DNA of 30,261 bases from Guillardia theta CCMP2712 (Eukaryota > Cryptophyceae > Pyrenomonadales > Geminigeraceae): the NCBI RefSeq assembly GCF_000315625.1, contig NW_005434527.1, forward strand, positions 113,729 through 143,989. The letters run 5' to 3'. Every line of letters begins with the position of its first letter. Position 1 is the stretch's first letter. Shown in pieces: positions 10,555 through 21,039 of this stretch. The notes beneath the pieces were generated by a model. It saw nothing but the letters and a program-made list of their open reading frames with translations, had not been told where the DNA came from and did not search any database. A program made the translations under genes and the position numbers.

Positions 10555-11311
10555 ATGCAGCGAACATGGGCAGCGTTGGGGGCGAGCGGCGCCATGCTCC
10601 TGCTCCTTGCGCTGTTGGTAGTCGACAGAAACTCCTCCTCCTTTGTCCTCCAAGACATTGATGCGCCCACCACTCAGGATCTTGCTTACGTCAACAGGTA
10701 CAAGAGCAGAGGCGCGTTGAAGCACAACTCGCAGAAGCTGCTTATGAAGGACAACCATGTTCTTCGCCAGGAAGTTCGCGTGCTTGAGAAGGAAGTGAAC
10801 AGCCTTTCTGGAAAGCTCTCTGCTCTCAACCCCAAGTCTGGAGCGAGGCGCCATCAGATGCTTCGTTCTCAGGTGCAGAGCTTGGCGGGCAGGCGCGGCC
10901 TTCCCCATGAGCTCGCCACCACGGATAGCGATTCTCCATACTACAGCACCTCGAGAAACGATCCCATCTCGACCCAGTCCCTTGAGTCCGCCGCTGGTGA
11001 CAGCAACTTTGTCTCGAAGCTTGAGCCTGGTGACTATTGGAAGGACCCGTAAGCTGTTTCTTGTCTTGTCCCCTTCCTGTTGTGACTTCGTTTGCAGATA
11101 CGAGCGCCCATTCTTGCACGCGCCGATGCCCCATGACCCCTCATCTTCCCTTGCTCACACTGTCACTGGAGACTACGCATCCCCAGCCACGTTTGGCGAC
11201 ATCTACCATTCCAAGGAAGCCATCGATTGGTGCACTGAGAACTTCCCGTGGTTCGAGGACCGCATGAAGTGCTTGAGGAAGATTCATGCGCAGGGCCCCC
11301 TCCTGGGATAA
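10555..11311 (+). CDS. signal-anchored coiled-coil protein, unrecognised (235 aa)
   Basis: Two exons (10555-11048, 11098-11311) are separated by a 49-nt intron (GTAAGC...TTTGCAG) in phase 2. Residues about 8-24 are a hydrophobic stretch (LGASGAMLLLLALLVV) preceded by one Arg, fitting a signal anchor or uncleaved signal peptide. A short Lys/Glu/Leu coiled coil follows (about 45-85), then a Ser-rich linker, then a conserved-looking tail with GDIYHSKEAIDWCTENFPWF and two cysteines. No family was recognised. A single-pass endomembrane or secreted protein is inferred. The ATG comes only about 20 bases after the G-rich end of the divergent block, so the 5' UTR must be short. Confidence 0.75.
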
Positions 11312-11640
11312 ACTCTTTGATAGAAGGAGCTCTGATGTGATGTTCAACAGAAGTCTTTCAGAGCTGGAACATTCTAGAGAATGGATACGATGATGTTCTT
11401 TGAACTTGGTTTCTTTGAAAGGACATGGAACCATTTGTGGCTATTAAAACAAGTCTTCCCATCAAGGTTTATGTGACCTTCACATGTCAGGGACTGACTC
11501 ATGGCGTGCGCTACCATGGCCTTGTTTTCCTTTGAGATTGTTTGTCCATCGCGTTTGATTTACCCTGCAGCTGATTTGCGTTGGTCAACTCGAGCCATCG
11601 GCTTCGAAGAAATTCGTTGAGGGACTGCAGAGAACAAAAG
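11312..11640. other. tail-to-tail spacer
   Basis: This convergent gap lies between the plus-strand anchored protein and the minus-strand SHIPPO gene. It is probably two 3' UTRs; TATTAAAAC at 11441-11449 could be a polyadenylation-like signal. No exon and no TACCCC cluster is seen. Confidence 0.55.
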
Positions 11641-13165
11641 TCATCCGTGAATCGTTCCTCTCACATGTCTTACTAGCAGCAAGGACTGATCTTCATTCTC
11701 CTCGCTCTCGTTCGTCTCCCGAAGCGATTGAATGTCTGAGATGTCAGGGTTCTTGTCCTTGCGTGAGACCACAGCCTCGACGTGCCCCTTGAACGGTTGC
11801 CAGACTTTCTTGTTGTTGAACGCTCCGTATGTGTCGCCCACCTGCCCTCCCGTCACCTTTCCCTCACGGCACTTCAACCTTCAGCCTTCACCTTGTAGTT
11901 CCCTGGTCCAGGCTTCGACCGAGCGTCTCGCACTATCCTGTCAAGTTCCGATATCGGACTTGAGATCGAAAAACGCCCCCCTGAGTCTACAAGGCTGGAG
12001 TACTTGGGCTTCCAGGCGTGTCAGAGCGATACAACGTCATGCCAGAAGTGAGCTTACGTTGTAGTAGTGGTCGGGAGCAGGTGTATCGGGCACGAAGTTG
12101 TACATTGACCCGACCATAAGAGAAGCTTTACCGATCTTCCCAACCGATGGCCCATTCTGTTTGCGCTTTTGAGGAAACTTTCGAGAGAGATATGAGTTCT
12201 TTTACCTTTTTTGTTGTTGCTATGTTGGGCAAGGCATATTGGCCAGGACCAGGGAACTTCGCGGTTCTATTTGGCATAGATTAGAAGGCAGCAGTAGGTA
12301 CAGAAAGCAAGAGCAACCTTCTACAGATTACATCTACCTCTGAAGGGCTGCTGCTTGTAGAAAATCTTGCGAATCAGCTTATTAGCTTTTTAGCGACGAG
12401 GAATTGTTTGCAACTTGCTACCTTCCACCAGACGATGCGTTGAGATGCGGAGGGATCGGGTTGCCGTATGCTCCAGGTGCAGGAAAACTAGAGAGAACAT
12501 CTCAGAAGATGCGAGGACTTGGCGATCATGGTGACCTTGACTTCAACTTGCGGATAAATTCTTCAGAGTTCATCCCTCTCGAGAGAGTCATCTTCCCCCC
12601 GACCTGACTATTTCTATAGGACACGCATCAAACGACCAGGAACAATCTTAAGGTACCACAGACTCGGTCATCACCTGTACAGACTCGTATGTTTGAGTGC
12701 ACTCTCGTTGCTGTTTCCGTACTGAATCGGGGAGGGAACCTGTCTTGAGCGATGTACGACCCAGTCGAGCTCTGACTTGCTGTTTGAAAGTGCAAACCTT
12801 CCAAAGAGCACTTTAGCCGATTCAGCAAGTTGCCAGTCAGACATCTACCTGGGTGCCTGAGACTTCGCCGTCGGTATCCGTACAATGTCTGACCGCCATG
12901 GGTCCGCCTTTGAGACGTCATACGCTCCTGGCCCGGGACCATGGAAGCCGATTGACGACTTAGAACGCCCTTGAGTCATGAGGTATGAGGAGCTCGGTCG
13001 TTCCTCAGATCCAAAGGTTGACACTTTCCGCTCGCTCCTCCTCCTCTGCCCTCTACCTTCACTGACTTGTCAGCCCGTTGGTATCAGGAATCCCCGAAAG
13101 CTCTTGGCCAGACTCCTGCAGGGCCCCCCTGTTCAACGTGGGCTGCCGGCTCTTGGGAGAGCAGT
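11641..13165 (-). CDS. SHIPPO / sperm-tail PG-rich repeat protein
   Basis: Ten phase-consistent exons: 13165-13067, 13023-12849, 12779-12675, 12607-12536, 12487-12429, 12377-12338, 12266-12206, 12156-12058, 12008-11892 and 11841-11641, with nine introns of 43-71 nt. Because exons are short, no long open frame shows the gene. The translation contains repeated Pro-Gly-Pro modules: HGPGPGAYD, VPSPIQYG, FPAPGAYG, FPGPGQYA, TPAPDHYY and KPGPGNYK. Two modules share a preceding element (SELDWVVHRSR and SELDRIVRDAR), showing internal duplication. SHIPPO/STPG proteins bind microtubules, often in cilia and flagella, so an axonemal or cortical role is expected. The true start is not fixed: upstream exons are possible, and an ATG at 12979 or the split ATG at the first junction are alternatives. 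Confidence 0.75.
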
Positions 13166-13259
13166 CTGAGGGAAGGAGAGGAGAGAGGACGTTCAGCTTG
13201 TCTTGTTGTTCATCATTGTCTTCACGTCCCTCCTCGTAACCCTCAGTTGAGAATTTCCC

Positions 13260-13400
13260 ACTGCAAGTTCGCGTCTGCTACCCCCGGCCCTGCCATGACT
13301 GGCGCACCAACCGTCTATCACCCCTACCCATGCGCTTCCCGTGTTGGCTGTACTATTTCAGGTACCCCCTACCCCCCTCAGGCTTGGACCGTTACTCAGT
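13260..13400. promoter_or_regulatory. TACCCC block in the SHIPPO/GT41 divergent spacer
   Basis: Contains GCTACCCCCGGCCC, TATCACCCCTACCC and GGTACCCCCTACCCCCC within about 110 bases. It lies between the first recognised exon of the minus-strand SHIPPO gene and the plus-strand GT41 gene. Confidence 0.5.
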
Positions 13401-13700
13401 CAAAGTGGTCTGACCGGACGGTCACACGAGTCAACTTGGGGCTCGATCATCACCGGCGGCGGCGGCCGCGCCTGACTGCGGCACTGTCCGATCATCGGAT
13501 CACCGGCGTGCCGCATCGGATCCCGGCCCGGCCGGCCTTTCCGAACCCGGGCAAGAGAGTAGGCTCAGTGACACCGTCCGCCTCAGTGTCGCGCAGCCGC
13601 CGCCGGGTCGCGAGACTCCGGGAGAAAAGACAGCGAGAAACAACCCTCATCCGGCAGACTGCTGTCCCTGTTTAAAACAGTTGGACTGTACGGTGTCACA
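13400..13700. repeat. GC-rich segment sharing an 18-mer with the 4.7-5.5 kb segment
   Basis: A CGG/CCG-rich stretch with GATCATC, GGTCACAC and CAGTGTCGC words. GAGAAAAGACAGCGAGAA at 13622-13639 is identical to 4969-4986. A 202-codon open frame across it (13067-13675) is an artefact of GC content and overlaps SHIPPO exons on the other strand. Confidence 0.45.
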
Positions 13701-13908
13701 CTGATGATCATGTGATCTCATATCGGATGATCATTGAGATCAAGTCCGACTGATATCGCTAGGGGGGCAAACTTGATGCAGACCCGCCTCAGAGGGAAGC
13801 GACCTCCACCATGGGCGAGGGACTGTGGGAGCAGGGGAACGATGGCACGAGGGGAGCGAGAGGAAGAGGATGAGAGGAGGAGGGAGAGAGATTCGTGCTG
13901 ACGACTCC

Positions 13909-16900
13909 ATGTCCAAGATCCTGCGTCCCGCAGCCACGCTCTTCCTCCTCCTCTCCTCTCTGAGTCAGGCTGGCACCGCCGTCCCACGAAACGCGCGCGA
14001 AGTTGTGGTTAACAGTGCTTCTTTCGCATCTGACGAGACAGACAAGCCCCTTGACTTTAGCCTGCCAGAGGCAGCACGCAGCATGACAGGAGAACAGCTG
14101 TACTTCATCGGTGAGAAGCTCCTGCTGGAGGGAAGAGCGTCAGAAGCTGTGGCATTCCTGTCCAAGGCTGCATCGCTAATGCCGAGAGACGCCTTCACGC
14201 ACAGCAACCTGGCGATCAGCCTCCATCAGCTGGGGAGGTCGAAGCAAGCGATCCCTCACTTCAAGATGGCTGCCAGCACCCAGCTCGACTCCTTGTACTT
14301 CGCCAACCTCGGGCAAGCGCTGTGGAGTGTCGGGGAGATTGAGGAGGCGATCCGGGTGCTGGAGACGACCATGCGGCTCGATGAGAATCAGTTCGGGTCC
14401 TTAGCTCTCCTGCTCCAGGTGCTCCATGCTCCTCCTGCCCCTGCCCCTCTACCTCCTGTCATGCTGTCACTTCTCGTGCTGCTCGTCCCTGTTCTCGGCC
14501 TGTCTCGTGTTCCTCCTGCTCCTCTCACATGGCCCTGCTCCTTCCCTCCCCTCCCCTCCTTACCTACGTATCCTCTTGCCGCTCTGACCAACTCTAGCTG
14601 GAGCACTACACGGCCTCCATCCTCTCCTCCTGGAACCGCAACTACGCTAGAGCGCGACGAGCTCTTCACGTCGTCCTTGGCAAAGCTGAAGTGTCGGGCA
14701 ATCCGGCAGACACGGTCTGGACGCCGTCACAGGTGAAGGAAGGGGGGAGGGTAGAGGAGGGAGGAGGGATGGGGAAGGGGGTGGTAGGAGGGTAGAGGAG
14801 GGAGGAAGGAGCAGGAAGGGGTTGGTAGGAGGGAAGAGAAGGGAGGAGGGTAGAGGAGGGAGGAAGGAGCAGGAAGGAGATGGTAGGAGGGTAGAGGAGG
14901 GATGGAGAAGGGTGGACAGGGGAGATGCCATTGTCTGAAGATTTTCGTGGTTTCAAGATTTTGCTTCTGGATGTTGATGAGGAATACGTTCTCAAGCTTT
15001 GCCGCATCCATACGAACAGAAATCTGCAGCCATCTCTTCATCGTTTCCGATATGGTACGACATGCTAGTCTTGTATGTACGCATTGAGGTCCTGGATGAG
15101 ATGTTCATTCCTCGCACACTCTGCATTCTAATCTCATGTAATGAAAGTGACCTTACATCTCCGTTTTCATGTTTTTACCTCACCTTTCATCAACTCAGAT
15201 TCTCTTGTCTCTTCTCTCTTCTCATGTTATTCTGCCCCCACCTCTGCTCTGCTCTTCTCTCTTCTCCTCCTCTTTGTTTCCTGACCTGCATGCCAGTCAG
15301 ACCGTCTGGAAAGAAAAGGCTAAGAGTTGGGTCACCTTACCGCTCTGCCCTTGCGGGAGCTGCTGACTTGTCTTCAGGTACCTGAGCTACAGCTTCGGCC
15401 TCGGAGTTCGCAACGGGCTCATGTACCATGTAAGCTTGCGACGAGGAGGGGAGGAAGAGCGTTAGTGATGAACCTTTAGGTTTTCGGGTCGCACAACCGA
15501 AGTCAAGTCGAGGTTGTCAAGAATCAGCCGGCGCAGGCTGCTGAGATTTGCACGTCAGATCTTTGGGTTTGCTATCAGACCGCACGACGACAATGCTGAC
15601 GATGCGGAGAAAGCGAGGGTGGAGAAGAACGTGAGAGGAGAGGCTCTTCCTTCCTTGGAGTTGTTGAGACTCCTTCAATCTAACAGGTCGAGCACTTCGT
15701 CGACATTAGTAGGATCGAAGTGTCCGACATCCCTGCCCTCATCAACTCCAACAACGTCCACGTCCTCGTCGACATCTGCGGCCTACACGCCAACGGCACC
15801 ATGCTCTACAAGAGGTGAGATCAGTCGATCCTGTCGGGACATGTTTGACTCTCGTCCCGCTCGTCTCCTCATGTCAGTCTGCTCGCCTTCAAGCCCTCGG
15901 CCGTTCAAGTTGCCTACATGGCCTTCGCCGCAACCACCGGAGCATCTTACATAGACCACCTTGTTACCGACAAAGTGACCCCCTCATGCCCATCGGCTGA
16001 ATGATTCCCAGTCCCCGCTTCCTCCTCCCCCTCCTCGTCCTCGTTTTCCTCCTCCTCCCACTCCTCCTTCCCCTCCTCCCGCTTCGTCCTCGTCCTCCTC
16101 GTCCTCCTTGCCCTCCTCCTCCCACTCCATCCTTGTCCTGCTCCTCGTCCTCATCTTCCTTCCCTCCCGCTCGCCTCCTTCTCCTCCCTTTTCCTTATCT
16201 GTTCCTCTTGTTTTATTTATTTCAGTGCCTTCAGACCTTCTTCTCTAGTTGACTTTCAGTGTATCAGATCACAAGTCCGCCAGATTATCGTCATCACTAC
16301 TCGGAGTCCTTCATCTACATGCCCAACTCGTATCATGTCAACTCCCACAAGTACTTTGCTCTTCATCTTTCATCGTGGGTTGCAATCTGTTCTGCTGGCT
16401 GACATGTCTTGTAACGTCCTCCTCTTCTGCCATCCCATCACATTACTGTTGTCTTCTCTGTTCAGGCAACGATTCAAGACAAACGTCTTCGGTACATTCC
16501 CTCCCTCTCCTCATGAGTAGCTCAAACTCTGGAGCAGGAGAGAAGGAGCTTGTGGGCAGGAGGAGCAAGGAAGGACTCCCCAACTCTTCTATCATCTACT
16601 GCAGGCAAGGAGAAGGGAGGGATGTGACGACGACGAGGAGGAGCAGGAGGAGGAGAAGGGGAAAGAGGAGGATGAGCACGACGAAGAAGAGGAGGGAGAG
16701 GAGGAGGAGGAAAGTAATGCTGTTTCAGCTACAACCAATTCTTCAAGATAGACAAGCACATCCTACGAGCATGGATCGATATCCTTCGACGAGATGAAAA
16801 GGTTCTCAAACTTTTCTCTTCATTTTGGCCCTTGAAAGGTTTGAGCCAGTCTGTCCTCGTGCTCGTAAAGTTCTTGTTTCACAAGCAGGTTGCAGGAAAA

Positions 16901-18444
16901 CTTTTCCTTTCCCCTTCCCCTTCCCCTTCCCCTTCCCCATCCCCTACTTGACGATCCTGCTCCGACTCTTTCCGCCTTCCTCCTCTTACTCTCATTCTTT
17001 CATCCCTTCCCTCATTTCAACCCGGCCTTTCATACACTGATCATTTCTTTCACCCTCCCACTCCTACTCTTCCTCCTCCTGCTCCTCCTGCTCCTCCTGC
17101 TCCTGCTCCTCCTGCTCCTCCTGCTCCTGCTCCTCACTTCATCCCTCTGATTCAGGCGGAGAGAAATCTTCGCGCTGCTCTGCGTGCAAATGGAATCAAC
17201 GCGACTCGTTTGATCCTAGCGGAGAAGGTGAATGATAACCCTTCGCTTCCTCCTGCTGCTGCTGCTCTCCCCTACCTCCTCCTCCTCTTCTCCCTCGCTG
17301 ATCTTCCTCCTCCTCCTCTTCCTCTCCCTAGCTGATCTTCCTCCTCCCCCCCTCTTCTTCTCCCTCGCTGATCTTCCTCCTCCTCCTCCTCCTCCTCCTC
17401 CTCCTCCTCCTCCTCTTCCTTAAGTTGTGGCTCCTTCTCCAGGTTCCTTGACCACCTTCTCTTCCTTCTCCTCTTCTCTCTCGCTGATCTTCTTCTTCCA
17501 GCTCAAGAACCAGGAGCACATCCTTCGCTCTCAGCTCATGCATCTTCATCTCGACACCCGACTGCAGAGCGGTCACACCACCACAGTACGACGACACTCC
17601 TCCTCCTCCTCCTCTAGCCCTCACTCCTGCTAGGTCGATGCGCTCTGGTCAGGGATTCCCGTTCTTGTGTGGCCGGTCAGCATTGCTGCTCCTGCTTCTG
17701 CTCCTGCTCCTGCACTTGCTCCTGCTCCTCTCCCTTGGGTGACAGCAGGTGCATGCAGGCGAGGAGCATGGTATCAAGAGCAGCCGCGGGCATCGTCCAT
17801 GGAGCAGGTGAAGGAGGCGCACAGGAGGAGGAGGAGGAAGAGGAGGAGGAGGAGGAGGAGGAGGAGCTGACTGCCCTATAAGGCTTGTCCTGGATGATTG
17901 CGAGGAACGGTCAAGACTACGTGGAGGCGGTGAGAACAGCCGTTGGTCAGGGGAGAAGAGGAATAGAGACGGGGAGAGGAGAAGGAAGGGACAAGAAGTG
18001 GGAGAGAGGAAAGATACAGTGTAGGGAGGTCGGGAGGGGGAGAGGAGAAGAATGGAAGGAGAAAAGGAGGGGAGCAGGTGGTAGAAGGGATAGAGGAGGG
18101 AGGATGAAGCTGCTTCTTTCAGGCGATGGTGCTCTCGAGGTCCAAGGCGGCTAGGATGCTCGTTGACGCTGCTCGATCCTCCTCCTCTCTCTTCAACCTC
18201 GACAAGTGAGGAGATGTTGGTCGAGCTCGCAGCCTGAAGTGCTTTCTCGCAGGTGGGTGAAGGACTGGGAAAGAAGCCTTAAGCTCGCAGCAGACAGCCA
18301 GGGTGAGACCAGGGAGGAGGGGAGGGAGAGGGAGGGGAGGAAAGAGGTGGAGGTGGAGGGCGACGGGAGGAGACAAAGGGCGAATGTGAGAATGGTTTGA
18401 TAGCAGGAGGAAGCGTTCGTCACATCATCGCTCACAACTCTTAA
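13909..18444 (+). CDS. GT41 (OGT/SPINDLY-like) glycosyltransferase with TPRs and a signal peptide (647 aa)
   Basis: Twenty-two phase-consistent exons: 13909-14418, 14598-14732, 14925-15054, 15297-15330, 15378-15429, 15480-15512, 15559-15630, 15687-15814, 15878-15974, 16268-16350, 16466-16491, 16538-16604, 16729-16801, 16850-16888, 17156-17227, 17502-17585, 17634-17675, 17759-17807, 17883-17929, 18123-18205, 18253-18302, 18407-18444. Residues 1-24 look like a signal peptide. Two or three TPRs follow (about 60-170). The catalytic region matches GT41: RLRVGYLSYSFG, IFGFAIRPHDD, NVHVLVDICG, ESFIYMPNSYHVN, SYNQFFKID, and SGHTTTVDALWSG, the nucleotide-sugar loop. This family puts O-GlcNAc or O-fucose on Ser/Thr. 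The usual FGNHP histidine is replaced (FGLGV), so activity is uncertain. Intron 12 is GC-AG. In-frame ATGs at 13825 and 13876 would bury the signal. The last exon is less sure; read-through stops at 18400. Confidence 0.85.
14740..14915 (+). repeat. GGTAGGAGGGTAGAGGAGGGA-type minisatellite in GT41 intron 2
   Basis: Several imperfect copies of a purine-rich unit built on GGTAGAGGAGGGAGGA fill most of the 192-nt intron. It reads as pyrimidine-poor on the coding strand, unlike most large introns here. Confidence 0.8.
16605..16728 (+). other. GC-AG intron in the GT41 gene
   Basis: The donor reads TGCAG|GCAAGG and the acceptor TGTTTCAG|CTAC. Joining exons 16538-16604 and 16729-16801 gives IIYC-SYNQFFKID in phase 2, matching the conserved GT41 segment with F/Y-C-N-F-N-Q-x-x-K-I-D. 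No GT donor nearby restores this. The intron body is a GA-rich (GAGGAG) run. Confidence 0.75.
16905..17140 (+). repeat. (CTTCCC)n and (CTCCTG)n tracts in GT41 intron 14
   Basis: The intron between exons ending 16888 and starting 17156 holds a CTTCCC hexamer run (about 16907-16940) and a CTCCTG run (about 17070-17135). Similar pyrimidine repeats fill the next intron (17228-17501). Confidence 0.85.
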
Positions 18445-18513
18445 AATCACTTCGTCCCCTTATCTTCACTCGTTCACTTCCTATCCCCTTCTCCTTCTAT
18501 TTCCCCCTCCCGC

Positions 18514-20717
18514 TCATCTGCGGTCGATGAGCTGCCGTAGAACGATCGGCGCTGCCATTTGCAGCAAATCGAGCGAAGGATCCAACTCCCTTCCGACCCC
18601 ATCGAGGACCTGCGAGCAAGTCAAACATGAGAGGAGGACGAGGAAGGGGCACCATGACAGCCAGGCAGACGGCAGCGAAGTTGCTCTCGATCTTCACGCG
18701 ATGCAGACAAGCCTGACAGAGGATGAGCGATGAGCACGCGGCAGTGAAAACGTACAAGAGTGAAGGCCTGAGCCAGAATCTGCCCAGCACGGAACTTGCC
18801 GAGCACCAGACCTCTTCCTAGCGCGTCATTGACGAGCCGCTCTGCGAGAAGAGTCACAAGGAGCGACACTGAGAGCGCAAGAGGAGGAGGCAAGAGGAGC
18901 AGCGGACGAGATCAGAGCATAGGGCGGTTCCTACCCATCCCGTCGCAGAAGGCCTCGACGTTGTCACATGCGTGATCCCTCGCGTTCTCCAGCATGAGCT
19001 GAGCAGCCAGTCGACCGTCTCGCTGCACGACAGCTCCGAACAGTGCAACGAAGTTCTTCTTGTCTCGATCCTGAAACCAAGTCACCTTGTGCTCCCTTGG
19101 CACGTCTCATAGCTCACCGACAGCTGGGAGGTGATGCCGGCATCGAGGAAACTCACTCTGATGGGCCCGTTGTTGTCCTCTCCGAACGATACGAGGACGT
19201 TGCCAGGATGTAGATCCCCGTGAATGAAGTTGTGCTGTTCGAGCAGTCAGACACTGCGTACACTCATGTCCTCTCACCTTGAAGCACATGGCAAGAAACG
19301 CCCTCATGCCGATGTCTGCGACTTTCCTCCTGATGTCAGTCTGGTCCGACAGGTTCCCTGCTCGCAAGCATCAGTCGCACGTCGCACGGCAGGCAGCCGA
19401 GTTCACCTGAGATCAGCTCGGCCAGAGGAATTCCGTCCTGAAGAGTCTCCACTAGGATGTTCTCCGATACCAAGGGCCGGATTGGCAGAGGGAATTTCAC
19501 CTCCTCCCACGATTTGAAATTCTGAGAGAACATTTCGAGGTTGTTGGCCTCAACCCTCAGGTCTATCTGGTTCTGCATCAGACCTGCGAATTCCTCAACG
19601 CTTTCTCTCAGAGACAACCAGCGCAGCCGCGGCAGTTTCTCCACCAAAGTGGCCAGGCTCAGCATCAGGTGAATGTCAGCGTACGACGTCGAAGGAACTT
19701 CGGGGTGGATGATCTTGATCGCTACTTTCATGGGCTCGTCGTCCTTCATGATCACTGCCCGATGTACCTGCGCAATGCAGCCTGAGCCGATCGGCGTCTT
19801 GTCCAGCGACAGGAGCTGATATCCCGAGTTTCGCATCAAGAGGAGCAGGTCGTCCAGCGAGCTCTCGATGTCATGCGTCTGCGCGTTCGAATGCAGGATG
19901 GAGAGTCTGCTGCAGAGATCCTGCGGGAAAATATCCGTGCGAGTTGCCGCCCACTGACCGAGCTTGACAAACGCCGGGCCGCTCCTCTCCAGCTCTGCGA
20001 TGGCCCACCGCCACCACAAGTCGAGGGCTGAACCTCCCAGGAGACGGAAAGGGAGGTAAGAAACAGCGAGAGGAAAGAAGATGAAGATGTGTCGAAAAAT
20101 CCTCTGCACCATCAAGTTGACGCTGATCTCTCGTTCAACCCTGCAAAACCATCATTCACACAACCTTCTCGCAAGACAGGTTCTCACCATAATTGATTGC
20201 TACTCATCCCCGTGTTGTCCAGAACTGGCACAGTGAGCTCGGCGACCGAGTTCTCCTTGCTAACCAGCCAAGGTAGGCTTGCATGTCTTCCTTGCATCCT
20301 CTTGATTGTCAGCCCAAGTCCCGTCATGCCAATAGCAAACGTCGTACAACCCACACAAACTCGACCAAATTTTGACTTCCAAAACAAGTAGAATCTGATC
20401 AGCGCGTTTGTTGGGACCTCAACAACTGCTGACCGATGAATATAATGAGCTCGACCTCCCTGACCCCCATACCTTGCTCGTTTCCCCGAAAGAATATGCA
20501 TCCCCCTCCGTTGTAGAAACGTCACCTGAAACTCCCACACCAACGGCTGAGTTCGCCTGAGTTCAGATTTCCCATGATCCGCCGCAAACCACATGTGTTT
20601 GGTAGTCAACCCTTCTACATGGCTGCTAACAATGTTCCTTGCAGGTGTTTTGACCGCACCTTTGGCCGCAGCCATGAACAAAGCCTTCTTGGTGAGATTT
20701 GCCATCATACTGGCCAT
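18514..20717 (-). CDS. ADCK/UbiB (ABC1) family atypical kinase, ADCK2-like (612 aa)
   Basis: Eight phase-consistent exons: 20717-20188, 20140-19407, 19357-19278, 19234-19118, 19070-18935, 18841-18756, 18712-18653 and 18609-18514, with introns of 43-93 nt. The family signatures are present: KxGQ motif GPAFVKLGQWAATRTDIFP, the modified glycine loop IGSGCIAQVHRA, catalytic Lys in VAIKIIHP, the HGDLHPGN catalytic loop and LDAG in place of DFG. The loop has GSGC rather than the alanine-rich form of COQ8, pointing to the ADCK2-like branch. These proteins support ubiquinone or lipid metabolism in mitochondria or plastids. The first 35 residues lack acidic residues until about position 35 and carry Lys/Arg/Ala/Met, suiting a mitochondrial presequence. 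A hydrophobic segment lies near 125-145. It is convergent with the GT41 gene, about 70 bases apart. Confidence 0.9.
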
Positions 20718-21039
20718 TCTTGCAGATTGTGCTCACAATCCGAGCAAAACTATCAGCAAATCAACAGCCCAACACTTTCCCTATCATCAAGTTCATGCAA
20801 ACCAAGGCAGTGACCGCCGATGTTCTCTTCTCCCTGCAGCGTCTCCTCAGGTCAGTTTGCAAATTTCACCAAAATCTGCCTCAAGATTTCGAATGAACCG
20901 CAAGCGTGCGAGATGTTACTTGGCAAGAAATTCTCAGGGAAGAGACGTTAAGGCAACAGTCTTGGTTGTCGTTACTGTTTGTTCTCCTCCTCCTCCTCCT
21001 CCCCTCCTCTCACTCCTTTCCTCCCTTCAGCATGTTCCG

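Noticed and set aside
13067-13675. 202-codon plus-strand frame
   Set aside because: It overlaps SHIPPO exon A on the other strand and a GC-rich repeat; Arg/Pro-rich composition reflects GC content.
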